Below, one piece after another: positions 1-10,764 of a stretch of DNA of 64,000 nt. The stretch comes from Nageia nagi. Taxonomy: Eukaryota > Pinophyta. Where the stretch lies: positions 129,518,001 through 129,582,000 of the forward strand of contig JBITNC010000001.1 in the NCBI GenBank assembly GCA_050084985.1, read 5' to 3'. The translations under genes were made by a program, and so were the position numbers. The notes beneath the pieces were generated by a model. The model searched no databases, had not been told where the DNA came from, and was given only the letters and a program-made list of their open reading frames with translations. Numbering within the stretch: position 1 is the stretch's first letter; every line of letters starts with the position of its first letter.

Positions 1-100
1 TCTTATTGTAAATTGCTATTTGTTAGCTTAGAATTAAAATATCCTTCAAGACTGTAGGTATTCATTTATTTGCATTCTTGAATTTTTATTTGTAAACACC

Positions 101-1265
101 AAGTTCCTAGATGATGATTTCAAGGGACATGTCAAGGCATTAGTACTACCAACCACCTAGTCACATTTTTATATTTTATTATATTTCATAATTATTTTGA
201 AAAAAATTATTTTATTTGTCAAATAATTCTCAAGTTTGTGAAGGATGAGATTTGCTCCCATAAACTTGGATGATATCTTGTAATGCCATTTGGCATATTT
301 TTGTTGGACCATATTTTATTTCTTAAAAGTTTCAATTAGGGTTAGGACAACACTTAGGGTTACCAAGAAAATTATATATAGCCCATTTGGGATCATTTGT
401 AAGGGATTAGACATTTTATAGATTGGGCTACTTACATAATAGTTTCAAACTTGCAAGTTTCCCTATTTTGTAATTATGATATAATTTCAAGTAATTGAAG
501 TGAGCATATTTTCATTTGGAACTATGAATGTGAATGTGTGTTACACCTTTATGCTATCTTGAGTGTTTGGAGCATTTTGTAAATCTTGTTAAGGTGGAAA
601 AAATAATGCTTGAAAACCTTTTGAAATATTTCAATTAGTGTATAGTTATGATGTTTCATAGTTTGCACATTGGACTAGTATGTTTTATCATGACTCATTT
701 ATGTCATTTAATATAGGAACTTCAATCCCCATTTGAGTTATACCCATGTTATATATTTCCTTTCCATTGCCTTAGCACCAAGATCCTCTTGTTAGGACAC
801 TCACATTGTTGCCTTCCAAGTTGGATTTAGAGTGCATGAAGCCTAGGCCAAACCCATACGAGTCTAGTCTTAGAAACCCATAATAGTTGGTGAGAATATT
901 TCCCCTTGAGTTGAGTTCATATATAATTATATTCTCACAACCTTTTTTTATTCTTTTTGTTTCTTCTTCATTATTTTCATAATTTTTTTTTCCTTTTTCT
1001 TTCTTTCTTGAGAAATAACTATTTTTGGATCAAGAACCCTTCAAGTCCATGATTAGCGAATGTTATTTGAGTTGGTAATAGCTTTAAGCATATTAACCAA
1101 ATCACCTAAGTGATACCTTGCACCTATCACTTTCAAACCTTTAAGGTAAACTATCCTCATAGTGGGTAGGCATTACATCCTACCACTTAGGTGTTGGATT
1201 CATTCCATGGTCCTTATGATACCATTTTCCAATTAGCAAGGGTAGGAAAGAAAAATCCCCCAACA
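101..1265 (+). repeat. Upstream LTR of old Ty3/gypsy element Z
   Basis: This block is repeated in the same direction at about 29,518-30,682. The two copies look roughly 90% alike by eye, and the long shared stretch at 300-600 is nearly identical. Between them lies a full gag-protease-RT-integrase order, so they are read as the two LTRs of one element. The right end is CCCCCAACA. The left edge is uncertain: similarity starts near 101 (AAGTTCCTAGATGATG), but a TG start pairing with the right end would be near 130. No target duplication was found. A TATA-like ATTATATATAGCC lies at 371-383, and the U5 side is pyrimidine-rich. Confidence 0.75.
371..383 (+). promoter_or_regulatory. TATA-like box in the LTR of element Z
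   Basis: ATTATATATAGCC sits in the middle of the LTR and is conserved in the downstream copy at about 29,790-29,802. This is the position expected of the U3 core promoter of a plant LTR. Transcription itself is inferred. Confidence 0.5.
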
Positions 1266-1647
1266 TAAATTAGCACTAGAAGGAGGGCCTTAAACTATTT
1301 CTTTAACCAATAAAACTTGTTTCTCTAATATATATTATCAAGCTAGAACTTAGAAAAGCTCTATCATATCACTTGAGGTCAAATAAGAATAAATCTCAAT
1401 CTAAAGAAGAACCAAAGAGTTCTCAAGAGACCAATGAAGCTCATATTTAAAATCTTGATGATACTACACTTCTACCTCATCAGATGCATTAATCACTAGA
1501 CCTAGATCACCAAAGATCTTGGTTCCTCTCTTGACCAATACACAACCAAGTGTCCAAAACCAACCTATTGTACAAACATAACCTTCATTACAACCACAAT
1601 AGGATCCTCAACCACAAGTTGGAACTAACACACAATAAAGAAGAAGA
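1266..1647 (+). other. Leader of element Z, possible primer site
   Basis: This untranslated stretch lies between the LTR end and the first gag ATG. The bases just after the LTR (TAGCACTAGAAGGAGGGCC, 1,271-1,289) are where a primer-binding site should be. I could not match them to a tRNA 3' end by eye. Nothing else is recognisable. Confidence 0.35.
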
Positions 1648-3224
1648 ATGGCCAATCCACCTCTTGTACCTCCTTCTTGGTTGAGATCAAGTCCCATTAG
1701 TGTTCCTAAAGCTCAAAATGAAATCCTTAAATATTACCAAAAACACTTGCAAAAGTACAACTTGAATAGCCTCACATTAGTAAAAGAACACATTCAATCA
1801 TATATCAACACATTAACCAAGACCTATATTAAACATGAGGATTTGGCATACAAAATGTTTTCATCCACTTTGGAAGGTCATGCATGTGATTGGTATATAT
1901 GATGACCCCCATATCTATCACATCATGGACTCAATTAGAAGAAGCATGCTTGCAAAGATTTCAAGTACCGATTGATCTAGATGTATTATATCACTAGTTT
2001 GTAAATACAAATAAATTTACTCATGAACCAGTCAAAAATTTCAATGATATATTCTAGAATGCCTATGGAAAAGTAGTGAAGCCTCATACTATTTTAGATG
2101 CTAAAACATTACAAATGTATATATGGATGCTTTACCCCCTCACAATAGCCTTAGTAAGAAGAGAAGTAGGTATTACAACATTGAGACAAGTTTATGCATC
2201 TACAACTACTATTGAAAGGTAGCTTACTCAAAATAATGAGGGAGAGAAGGCTACTAATCTTATGCATCTATTGGGAAACTTGAACTTGAACATTGCTAGT
2301 GTTCCCTTATAGCTTGCCATCCCAAATCCTACATAAGAATCATTTCTAAATATCCCAATGACTTCCAATGTAGTTCAACTAGACCCCTTAGCCCTCACAC
2401 ATACCACACACTCTTCTCCATCTATCCCAGTGCCTAATAAACCTACACTCATTGCTTCATCATTATCCATTCCATTGAGCACTATTTTATCACTCAACTT
2501 ATCACTCAACTATGCAACCCTCACATCTAATCTCATACATAATCCTTCAAAACAAGGAGAGCTTAACATTTTGAAATAAATCTTAGGTGTGCTACCAAAA
2601 GATATAAAAGATCCCAAATGACCCAAGAAGGATTAGGAGCTTGTTAAGAAGGAACAAGAGCTCGCTAGACAAGAAAGGGAGTTGGAAAAGAGTGAAAAAT
2701 ATCAAAATAATTTTAAGAAACTCCTAAGAAAGATGGTGGAAAATAATAGAGGGAAGAGTAATTTAGGTTTCAATCAACAACTTGTAACCAATAATGATCA
2801 CCCATGCAATCCTAACATTTAGAGGGGAAATAGACCCCAAAACACTAGTCCCAATAATGGCATGGGTACAGTACCCAATTTGGTAGCTCAAGATCAAGAG
2901 CCTTCTCAAATAAATAATGTTGATTTGATAGGGATTACATTAACCACTTGGTGTAGGATTCACAATATTGCTCATGTAGAGGCCACTTGCCAAGATTTCT
3001 CTTGTGCTATCAACATGCTTTAGCAAGAAAGGAACAACTTGGAGCTCATTTAAATAGATGAATTTGAGTCCTGAAATAGAGATAGTTATACTATATAATA
3101 AATAAAGATGAAATACAAAAAGAAGAGATACTAAAAACTATCCTAGCCATCTCTCAGTCTATTTTTGCTACGTATGAAAATACAAGGAGATTTGACCTTA
3201 CATTTAAGAGAAGGGAATGGGAGC
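1648..3224 (+). pseudogene. Decayed gag of Ty3/gypsy element Z (5' part)
   Basis: The first 84 codons (1,648-1,902) are open and end in a Gag-like pattern in which a hydrophobic stretch is followed by LEGHACDWY. The reading then shifts frame and continues through about 2,580 with several stops. Leucine and proline-rich segments follow (2,358-2,579). A charged EKSEKY-type stretch lies at 2,640-2,720. A zinc-finger-like WCRIHNIAHVEATC is at 2,949-2,990. The order matches a plant Ty3/gypsy Gag. The frame is cut at 3,224 by the Athila insertion and resumes after 15,505 with the GGAGC duplication. Frameshifts and many stops show that it is dead. Confidence 0.65.
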
Positions 3225-4638
3225 TGATGAGACTCAAAGTGGTCTCATTTTTGATGCATTTATTTGATATGTTAAGGACATTTGGAACACTAATATGACT
3301 TGAATGATATTACCAATTATTATAAACTGTCTAATTTAATGTTGAATGCATAGTTGTTTGATCTTTCATTTATTAATGTTATTTGTAATTTTGATGCATA
3401 AAAAAATGTTGTTTATGATTGAATAATGTTTGCTGAGCATATATTCTGACTTCTCATAAGAATGATGGCTGTAAGTATTAAGTTTCTAGTTCCAGAGAAG
3501 TCTAATGGTAAGCACCAGAAAGCGACTCAAGTCAGGCTCCAGAAATCAACTTAAGTAAGCACCAGAAAGTGACTTCAGTCTAAGCACCAGAAAGCGACTC
3601 AAGTCTGGCTCCAGAAATCAACTTAAGTTAGCACCAGAAAGCGACTTCAGTCTAAGCACCAGAAAGCGACTTCAGTCTAAGCACCAAAAAGCGACTTCAG
3701 TCTAAGCACCAGAAAGCAACTTCAGTCTAAGCACCAGAAAGCGACTCAAGTCAGGCTCCAGAAATCAACTTAAGTAAGCACCAGAAAATGACTTCAGTCT
3801 AAGCACCAGAAAGCGACTCAAGTCTGGCTCCAGAAATCGTTTAAAGGCTCCTGAAATATAGCTCCAGAAAGATTCCTGAAATATAGCACCAGAAAGGCTC
3901 CGGAGTTATAGTTCCAGAAATATAGAAGAATCAAACGCACGGAGCTAAGATGACAGCTACATTGAAGACAGAGAAGAACGTGGATCAGTTAGAGAAACTA
4001 GGGGAGCCAAAGAAGAAGTCAAGTAGACTTATTCCGATTAGGAACTAGTCTTAAGGATAAAGTAACTAATTCTATTTTAGACTTAATCTTTACAGAATTA
4101 TCTCCAGAATATCAGCAGACAACGTAGGATAAGAAGGATTGTATGACCCAAATGAATAGGTCAAATAGTATATATTTAGAAGGATTAGTTAAAAAGCATT
4201 AATAAGCCTATTAGAATAAATAGAGACTTAGTGACAGAAAGTGGGAGACTAGTTTTTGTAATCAAACTATACCAGTTCGTTTGGAAAAGCAATAAAATGG
4301 TGTGACAATTCTTTAATACTGTTTCAATTGTGAGTCTCTACTGGGAAGAGGGGGCCCACTCCTACTGGTAGAGGTCTCTTATTTGTTTCATGTCAATTTC
4401 CAATTTTCTGCAAAGTATTCAATAGCAGCTTAGTGTGTGTGTTTTCTCCATTTCCTTCAGTTTAATGCAATTTTATCTTTCCAGTTTAAGTCTTGCAAGT
4501 CTGAATTTAGCATTATTGTATGATTGAAATTTGAATTTTCCAAGTAGAACAAGGGTTAAAACAGAGTCCTCAACTGCATATAGCCTTGTACACCAACTCA
4601 GGATTGACAAAATTAAATGATGAATTGACGCCTCATCA
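3225..4638 (+). repeat. 5' LTR of the Athila-type element
   Basis: It begins TGATGAG and ends CTCATCA. A tandem array of about 25 bp units (roughly TAAGCACCAGAAAGCGACTTCAGTC, with GGCTCCAGAAATCAACTTAAG variants) fills about 3,490-3,930. A TATA-like TATATATTT lies near 4,169-4,177. An AATAAA at 4,291-4,296 is a plausible polyadenylation signal. The R/U5 boundary cannot be placed from the sequence alone. Confidence 0.95.
3490..3930 (+). repeat. CCAGAAA tandem array inside the 5' LTR
   Basis: There are around twenty close copies of a CACCAGAAAGCGACT or CTCCAGAAATCAACT core. Two unit types alternate irregularly: '...CACCAGAAAGCGACTTCAGTCTAAG' and '...GGCTCCAGAAATCAACTTAAGT'. The same array is in the 3' LTR at about 14,352-14,792. 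Differences between the two LTRs cluster at the GCGAC CpG of individual units (GCGAC against GTGAC or GCAAC), as expected for methylated cytosine decay. The array lies upstream of the TATA-like box, in U3, where regulatory repeats are common in plant LTRs. Confidence 0.85.
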
Positions 4639-4642
4639 TTTT

Positions 4643-4660
4643 TGGCGCCGTTGCCGGGGA
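4643..4660 (+). other. Primer-binding site, tRNA-Asp
   Basis: TGGCGCCGTTGCCGGGGA starts four bases after the LTR. It is complementary over 18 bases to the 3' end of plant tRNA-Asp including CCA (established tRNA sequence, recalled rather than searched). This primer choice is typical of Athila and related elements. Confidence 0.9.
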
Positions 4661-4854
4661 AGGTGTTAGTTAGGACTGGTGACAACAATTCTTGTAGTAG
4701 GACTCCTACCAGTACCATATTAGAAATTATGTGCAGCCATGTTTCCTCAAAGGGGATCTTTGAGTGGTCTTGAGTAGCAGCCATACAAGAGTTCTTCAGT
4801 CAAACTGTTTTGTACTTGTTTAGATTTGATTTCAAAGTTGATTATTTAGAATGA

Positions 4855-7800
4855 ATGAATAGAGCTAGAGACGAGAGGGGGAGATTTATTAGTAGTAGAG
4901 GTAGGAATAGTAGAGGTAGAAATCACACTCCAGTAAGACCCCCCCAAAGAAGACCTGTTGGTTTAGGAAGAGCTACCTCATCACAGCAAGCTGAAATTGT
5001 TGAGGGAAGTCCTAGTGTTGTTGAGCAATCTTTATCAGTTGAAACTAAAGAAAATTTATACTCACAGCCATCAGAAGAACAAGATCCTAGACATCTTGAA
5101 GAAGAATTAATTGAAGAAAAAGCTCTTGAACAATCTACAGAAGTTGGTGTTTCAGAAAGTCAAGTACAGGAATCTGTAAGATTTTCTGAAGTTTCTTCAC
5201 CATTGCACATCCAGATTCCTTCAAGTGAAACAGATTCTGAAGCTGAAAGGGAAGAAGCAAAAAGACCTTTTGGAACTTTTGCAACTTTTGTTAATCCATT
5301 ATATAATATGTCAGGAGGTACGGGTAGTACTAATGCTACTGGAGGTAGTGGTGGAGGAGGAGCAAATCCACAAAATCCAAATAGAACCTTCTCTTTTCCC
5401 ATCCTACTTACTCCAGGAGTTGATGCCCCAATGAAGAATATCTCACCATCAGTGTTACCCAACTTTAGAGGCTTTCCAAATGAGGATCCTGATCAGTTCT
5501 TATTTGAATTTAAAATCATATGTAAAACATATGATTATGAATTGGATAATCAGAAGTTGAAACTCTTTCCTTCTACCTTGAAGGATAATGCAATGAGATG
5601 GTTCATGGGACTTCCGCCAGATTCTATCACCACTTGGGCAGAAATGGAAAGATTATTTCTAGAAAAATATCAAGAGTATTGCAGAGTCAAGGACAGGAAA
5701 GATGAACTATTCAGAATCAAGCAAGAAGAATCAGAAAGCTTGGAGGATTATTTGGATTGGTTCCTTTTTGTGCAAAAATGGGTAGGAACTAACTTTGATC
5801 CTGATTTTGTGAAGACAATATTTCTGCGAGGATTGTTAGAATCATCCCTTGATGTTTTGAATCTAATGGGAAGAGGAAATATTTATACATTAGATTTGGA
5901 TGAAATCATTGAGCTGTGCACAAATTACTCAAGGACTAGAGCTCCTACTCGCAAAATGAAACTTCACACTAAGGATAGTGCTGTTAGTGAACTCATTGAA
6001 GAATTGGCCAATTTCAAAACCGACATCTTGGTGGAATTGAACCAATTAAAAGGAGGAACCACTAGGGCAGCTAAAGCAAAAGATCCACAAGACTCACAAG
6101 AACCATTAGCTGTCTATTGTCCTAGGTGTAGAAAGAAGCATGCACTTCATGAATGTCCTCTCAACAAAACAAAAATATGTGGATTATGTCAGAAAAATCA
6201 TAAGACAGATGACTGTGAATGTTTAACAGTAGCCCAAATGTCATTAGCAAGTATGACAGGAGATGCAAGCTATGTAGCACCAAGAGGAAACAACAATGTG
6301 CAAGGCTCAACAAGGCCTTATTTACAATCTTGGTGGAATATGCAGTATCCACCTAATATGATGCCATATCCTCCATGGATGTTAAATCAGGATTGGACAC
6401 AATCCAGTCAAAATCACCAGTGGGGAGGACCATGGAATAATCACTCTAGTTGGAATCAGTCCAATTGGAATCAAGGAATGCAGCCAAATTGGAATCAAGG
6501 AGGTCAATTTGGCTGGAACCAGGGAAATCAGCAAAGGAAATGGAATCAGAACACTCAACAACAACAAGTATTATTACCAGGGCCAGCTCAGACAAGTCAA
6601 AGCCAAATACAGCTGAAACAGCCTGCATTACCAGCTCAACCTGTTCCAAATCCCAACAATAGGCAAGTCGCCTATCACATTGATCAGAATGATACTGCCT
6701 CAATTAATGCTATACAATGTGACGAGATCCAATTAAGATCTGGGAGGAAGATAACAGAACTAGTAAAAATAACAGATTTGAATCTTCCGGTAGTCACAGA
6801 AATAAATAATGAAGAATCTGATCACACTATTGAAAGTACAGCCCAAAAAGAGGTCCAAAAGAAAAAGGAAGAACAGATTCCATATCCTGAAAGGTTAGTA
6901 ATCAAACCAATTGAAAAAGAGTCTGAATTACTTAGAGAATTAAAAAAGCTCAATATATCTATTCCAGTGTTACAAGCAATTCAAGAAGTTCCAGAATTAA
7001 ACAGACTTGTGAAAGAATTATGCATTAGAAAAGGAGGGAGAAAGAAGAAAACATATCCAGAAACCATTCAAGTAGATGGTAAGGTAGCTGAACTACTATA
7101 TGGCAAAATAATCAATCCCAAGTATGGAGATCCTGGCACTCCAATCATCACAGTATATATTAAAGGAACCAAAATTCCAAATGTATTGATTGACTTGGGA
7201 GCAGCAATTAATGTTATAACTACAGACTTGACAGAGGAATTGTCATTGTCAGAGGTCAGACCAACAACAACAATTCTACAATTGGCAGATCAGTCTACAG
7301 CTACACCAGAAGGAATAATTGATGATGTGCAAATCACTGTTGATTCATGGGAATATCCAGCAGATTTTTTGGTATTGAAGACAAAAGGAAATAATGGATA
7401 TCCTATAATCTTAGGCAGACCATGGTTAGCAACTGCAGCAGCATTTATCAATTGCAGATCTGGAGATATGACAATTTCTGATGGACATCATATGAAAACT
7501 ATCTCTTTGTACCCTCCTGCTCAACCTGCTCTTGAGTATCAAGGACAATTGTGGATTGATGTACCTGAACCTGATGGAGCTGAAACATTTGCAGCCTTGG
7601 CCACAATTGCAATTCAGGAACATGTGGAAGAACTGGAAGAAATTCCAAAGGAAATAAATTGTGAACAAATAGGAGAGCTAAAAGAAGAAGACCAAACTTC
7701 ATCATTGGTAAGTGTTCAAGATGCCTTTAACATACCAAATAATGATCAAACTCACTTTTTGTCAATATTCAGATGTCCACTTACCCATGTTATACCAAAA

Positions 7801-10578
7801 GGTGAAGCCTTTAGAGAAAGAACAAAAATATTTCATTCATTATTCCCACATCAGTGTCCGTTGAATTCGCTAGTTCAACTTTCGGATCAAAACAGTTTCA
7901 TTGCACCAGGAATAAAATCAGTTCAGATCTTGCTTGGAAAGACACTCAACATCAGTAGCTGGTTAACTTTTCAAGAAGAAGAAGACACAATTGAAATGCT
8001 GAAAGCTCACACAAGAGCATTTGCTTGGGACTACTCAGACATGAAAGGTATTCATCCTGACATTTGTACTCATCATATTTATACAGATGATTCAAGGCCT
8101 GTAAACCAACCTCCTAGGAGAATAAACCCAGCTCTTAAAGATATTGTGAAAACAGAAATAGAAAAATTGTTGAAAGTAGATTTTATCTATCCTATTTCTG
8201 ATAGTAGATGGGTTTCACCTCTAGTGTTGGTACCAAAGAAAAATGGAAAGTGGAGGGTCTGTGTAGACTATAGAACCTTGAACAAAGCCACTCATAGGGA
8301 TCATTTCCCCTTACCATTTATAGATCAGGTATTGGATAATTTGGCTGGGAAGAAGTACTTTTCATTTCTAGATGGATTTAGTGGTTATAACCAGATAAAG
8401 ATTGCAATAGAAGACCAAGAGAAAACCACTTTCACCTGTCCATGGGGAACATTTGCCTATAAAGTCCTGCCTTTTGGTTTGTGTAATGCACCTGCAACTT
8501 TTCAAAGAGCTGTTCTTGCCATATTTTCAGATTTAACTAATGAATGTGTGGAGGTTTATATGGATGACTTCACAGTCTATGGCAACACATTTAAAGAAGC
8601 ATTGAAAAATCTAGAAAAAGTGTTGGTAAGATGTGAAGAACATAATTTATCCCTCAGTTTTGAGAAATGTTTCATGATGGTACAAGAGGGAATTGTATTG
8701 GGTCACCATATATCAGCTCAAGGAATTCAAGTGGATCTAAAGAAAGTGGAGATCATTAAACAACTTCCAGTTCCGGAAACACAGACAGATGTTCGAAGCT
8801 TTCTAGGACATGCTGGGTATTACAGAAGATTTATCCAAAATTTCAGTAAGATTGCAGCTCCTCTCTTTGCATTACTACATAAGGACATAGATTTTGAATG
8901 GATAGCTGATTGTGAAGTAGCTTTTGAATCCATCAAAGATAAATTAATGACAACTCCAGTTTTGCGAGGACCAAATTGGAGCCTTCCTTTCCACATCCAT
9001 GCTGATGCCTCTAATTATGCTATTGGAGCAGTTTTGGGACAAGAGGAACAAGATAAGTCTCATTATGCCATTTACTACATTAGCAAGAATTTGGTAGGAG
9101 CTGAAAGGAATTACACTACCATAGAAAAAGAATTTTTGGCAGTAGTATATGCCATAAACAAGTTCAGACATTATATTACTGGATATCAAGTGTTTGTACA
9201 CACTGACCATGCTGCAATCAAATATTTGATGAACAAGCCAGTAGTAAGTGGAAGAATAATCAGATGGTTATTACTTTTGCAAGAATTCAATGTTACAATT
9301 ATTGATAAACCTGGTAAAGCTAATGTAGTGGCAGATTTCTTATCTAGAGTAAATATGGATAGAACTGATGACCTTGTGGAGGATTCTTTCCCAGATGAAC
9401 AACTTTTTGCTATCTCAGTACAATCTCCTTGGTTTGCAGATATAGCAAATTATATTGTCACAGGTAAAACTCCTCCACATTACTCTCCAAAACAGAAAAA
9501 GGGTCTGATAAAAGAAAGTGCATTATATAAATGGGTGAATGGAATGTTGTTTAAATGTGTTCCTGATCATATTCTTCGAAGATGTCTTAGAATAGATGAA
9601 GTCTTTGATGTTCTCAGAGCTTGTCATGATGAACCATCAGGAGGACATTATTCTGTCAAGAGGACAATTCAAAAGGTATTAGATGCTGGATACTATTGGT
9701 TATCTATGCATAAAGATGTGAAGAAATATGTGGATCAGTGTGATCAATGTCAACGAATGGGCAGGCCTACTATGATCACTCAAATGCCACTTCATCCTCA
9801 AGTTGTAATTGAACCATTCAAACAATGGGGAATAGACTTTGTGGGACCAATTAGTCCACCCTCACGAGGTAAGAAGCATATTTTGGTTTGTACAGATTAC
9901 ACTACTAAATGGGTAGAAGTATGTGCACTTGTGCAAGCAAGGGAAGATAAAGTAGCAGATTTTCTGTACACAAACATTATGCAGAGGTTTGGAACTCCAA
10001 AATTTTTAGTGTCAGATCAAGGACCTCAGTTTATGTCTCACATGATAAAGCATTTTGTTGATCACTATCAGATTACACATAAGAAAGCTTCCCCATATCA
10101 CCCACAAACCAGTGGTCAAGTAGAGGTTACTAATAGAGAATTAGAAAGGATCTTAACCAAAACTGTTGCTTCACATAGGAAGGATTGGGAAAATAGACTC
10201 TCTGAAGCTGTATGGGCTTATAATATAACATGGAAGACCACAACAGGACTTTCACCTTATGAATTAGTATATGGGAAGAAACCACTCTTACCAATAGAAT
10301 TTGAAATTCAAACTCTTAGAACAGCCTTAGAAGTGGAGATTGATTTGAATAAGGCCCAGAGAGATAGATTGCTCCAGTTGAGTGCATTAGATGAGCAGAG
10401 GAGGGAAGCTTTACATCAAACTGAAATCATTCAGCAGCAAAGAAAGATATGGCATGATAAGAATTTAAGGAATACACAATTCAAACCAGGGAATTGGGCT
10501 CTCTTGTTTGATTCCAAATACCAAAATTTCATGGGAAAATTGCAGACAAGGTGGCTTGGACCTTACAATATTTTGTAG
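4855..10578 (+). CDS. Gag-Pol polyprotein of the Athila-type element
   Basis: A single 1,907-residue frame holds gag and pol with no frameshift. In order: a basic RG-rich N-terminus (1-45); the Gag core (about 193-367); two CX2CX3HX4C knuckles (422-434 and 442-454); a W/N/Q-rich repeat stretch (about 485-560); an aspartic protease with D780 in DLGA; RT with D1173 in LDGFSGYNQ and YMDDF at 1235-1239; RNase H (HADASNYAIG, D1384); and integrase with an HHCC-like region then D1661, D1721 and E1757 (35 residues between the last two). There is no chromodomain. The ATG at 4,855 is used because the one at 4,851 closes after three codons. A TAG at 10,576-10,578 cuts the frame in the integrase tail. 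The same frame stays open beyond it to a TGA at 10,762-10,764, so this copy is probably truncated by one point mutation. Confidence 0.93.
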   Translation: MNRARDERGRFISSRGRNSRGRNHTPVRPPQRRPVGLGRATSSQQAEIVEGSPSVVEQSLSVETKENLYSQPSEEQDPRHLEEELIEEKALEQSTEVGVSESQVQESVRFSEVSSPLHIQIPSSETDSEAEREEAKRPFGTFATFVNPLYNMSGGTGSTNATGGSGGGGANPQNPNRTFSFPILLTPGVDAPMKNISPSVLPNFRGFPNEDPDQFLFEFKIICKTYDYELDNQKLKLFPSTLKDNAMRWFMGLPPDSITTWAEMERLFLEKYQEYCRVKDRKDELFRIKQEESESLEDYLDWFLFVQKWVGTNFDPDFVKTIFLRGLLESSLDVLNLMGRGNIYTLDLDEIIELCTNYSRTRAPTRKMKLHTKDSAVSELIEELANFKTDILVELNQLKGGTTRAAKAKDPQDSQEPLAVYCPRCRKKHALHECPLNKTKICGLCQKNHKTDDCECLTVAQMSLASMTGDASYVAPRGNNNVQGSTRPYLQSWWNMQYPPNMMPYPPWMLNQDWTQSSQNHQWGGPWNNHSSWNQSNWNQGMQPNWNQGGQFGWNQGNQQRKWNQNTQQQQVLLPGPAQTSQSQIQLKQPALPAQPVPNPNNRQVAYHIDQNDTASINAIQCDEIQLRSGRKITELVKITDLNLPVVTEINNEESDHTIESTAQKEVQKKKEEQIPYPERLVIKPIEKESELLRELKKLNISIPVLQAIQEVPELNRLVKELCIRKGGRKKKTYPETIQVDGKVAELLYGKIINPKYGDPGTPIITVYIKGTKIPNVLIDLGAAINVITTDLTEELSLSEVRPTTTILQLADQSTATPEGIIDDVQITVDSWEYPADFLVLKTKGNNGYPIILGRPWLATAAAFINCRSGDMTISDGHHMKTISLYPPAQPALEYQGQLWIDVPEPDGAETFAALATIAIQEHVEELEEIPKEINCEQIGELKEEDQTSSLVSVQDAFNIPNNDQTHFLSIFRCPLTHVIPKGEAFRERTKIFHSLFPHQCPLNSLVQLSDQNSFIAPGIKSVQILLGKTLNISSWLTFQEEEDTIEMLKAHTRAFAWDYSDMKGIHPDICTHHIYTDDSRPVNQPPRRINPALKDIVKTEIEKLLKVDFIYPISDSRWVSPLVLVPKKNGKWRVCVDYRTLNKATHRDHFPLPFIDQVLDNLAGKKYFSFLDGFSGYNQIKIAIEDQEKTTFTCPWGTFAYKVLPFGLCNAPATFQRAVLAIFSDLTNECVEVYMDDFTVYGNTFKEALKNLEKVLVRCEEHNLSLSFEKCFMMVQEGIVLGHHISAQGIQVDLKKVEIIKQLPVPETQTDVRSFLGHAGYYRRFIQNFSKIAAPLFALLHKDIDFEWIADCEVAFESIKDKLMTTPVLRGPNWSLPFHIHADASNYAIGAVLGQEEQDKSHYAIYYISKNLVGAERNYTTIEKEFLAVVYAINKFRHYITGYQVFVHTDHAAIKYLMNKPVVSGRIIRWLLLLQEFNVTIIDKPGKANVVADFLSRVNMDRTDDLVEDSFPDEQLFAISVQSPWFADIANYIVTGKTPPHYSPKQKKGLIKESALYKWVNGMLFKCVPDHILRRCLRIDEVFDVLRACHDEPSGGHYSVKRTIQKVLDAGYYWLSMHKDVKKYVDQCDQCQRMGRPTMITQMPLHPQVVIEPFKQWGIDFVGPISPPSRGKKHILVCTDYTTKWVEVCALVQAREDKVADFLYTNIMQRFGTPKFLVSDQGPQFMSHMIKHFVDHYQITHKKASPYHPQTSGQVEVTNRELERILTKTVASHRKDWENRLSEAVWAYNITWKTTTGLSPYELVYGKKPLLPIEFEIQTLRTALEVEIDLNKAQRDRLLQLSALDEQRREALHQTEIIQQQRKIWHDKNLRNTQFKPGNWALLFDSKYQNFMGKLQTRWLGPYNIL

Positions 10579-10764
10579 GTCTTCAATAATGGAACTGTTC
10601 AACTTCAGCCAATTAATGGGTCTAACAGAGCCATGTTGGTCAATGGGCATCGACTTCGACCTTACATTCTGCCAAAGAATAAAGAACAGTTCATTCAGCA
10701 GTTGAGGACAGCAGATTTGGATTTAATTGAGGAAGGATATTCTTCCTCATACAAATCAAACTGA
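10579..10764 (+). pseudogene. In-frame continuation of the integrase C-terminus after TAG
   Basis: The 61 codons after the TAG are open in the gag-pol frame. They look like the usual Athila polyprotein tail: hydrophobic and polar residues, then a charged, serine-ending tail. This makes the TAG more likely a recent nonsense mutation than the true end. Programmed readthrough is a less likely alternative. Confidence 0.6.

Noticed and set aside
4643-4660. Possible tRNA-Asp gene fragment
   Set aside because: Only the 18 bases complementary to the tRNA 3' end are present, directly after the LTR, so it is a primer-binding site.
4473-4784. 103-codon minus-strand ORF across the Athila LTR end
   Set aside because: It spans the LTR/primer-site junction antisense to the element and shows no recognisable motif. 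It is a chance frame.
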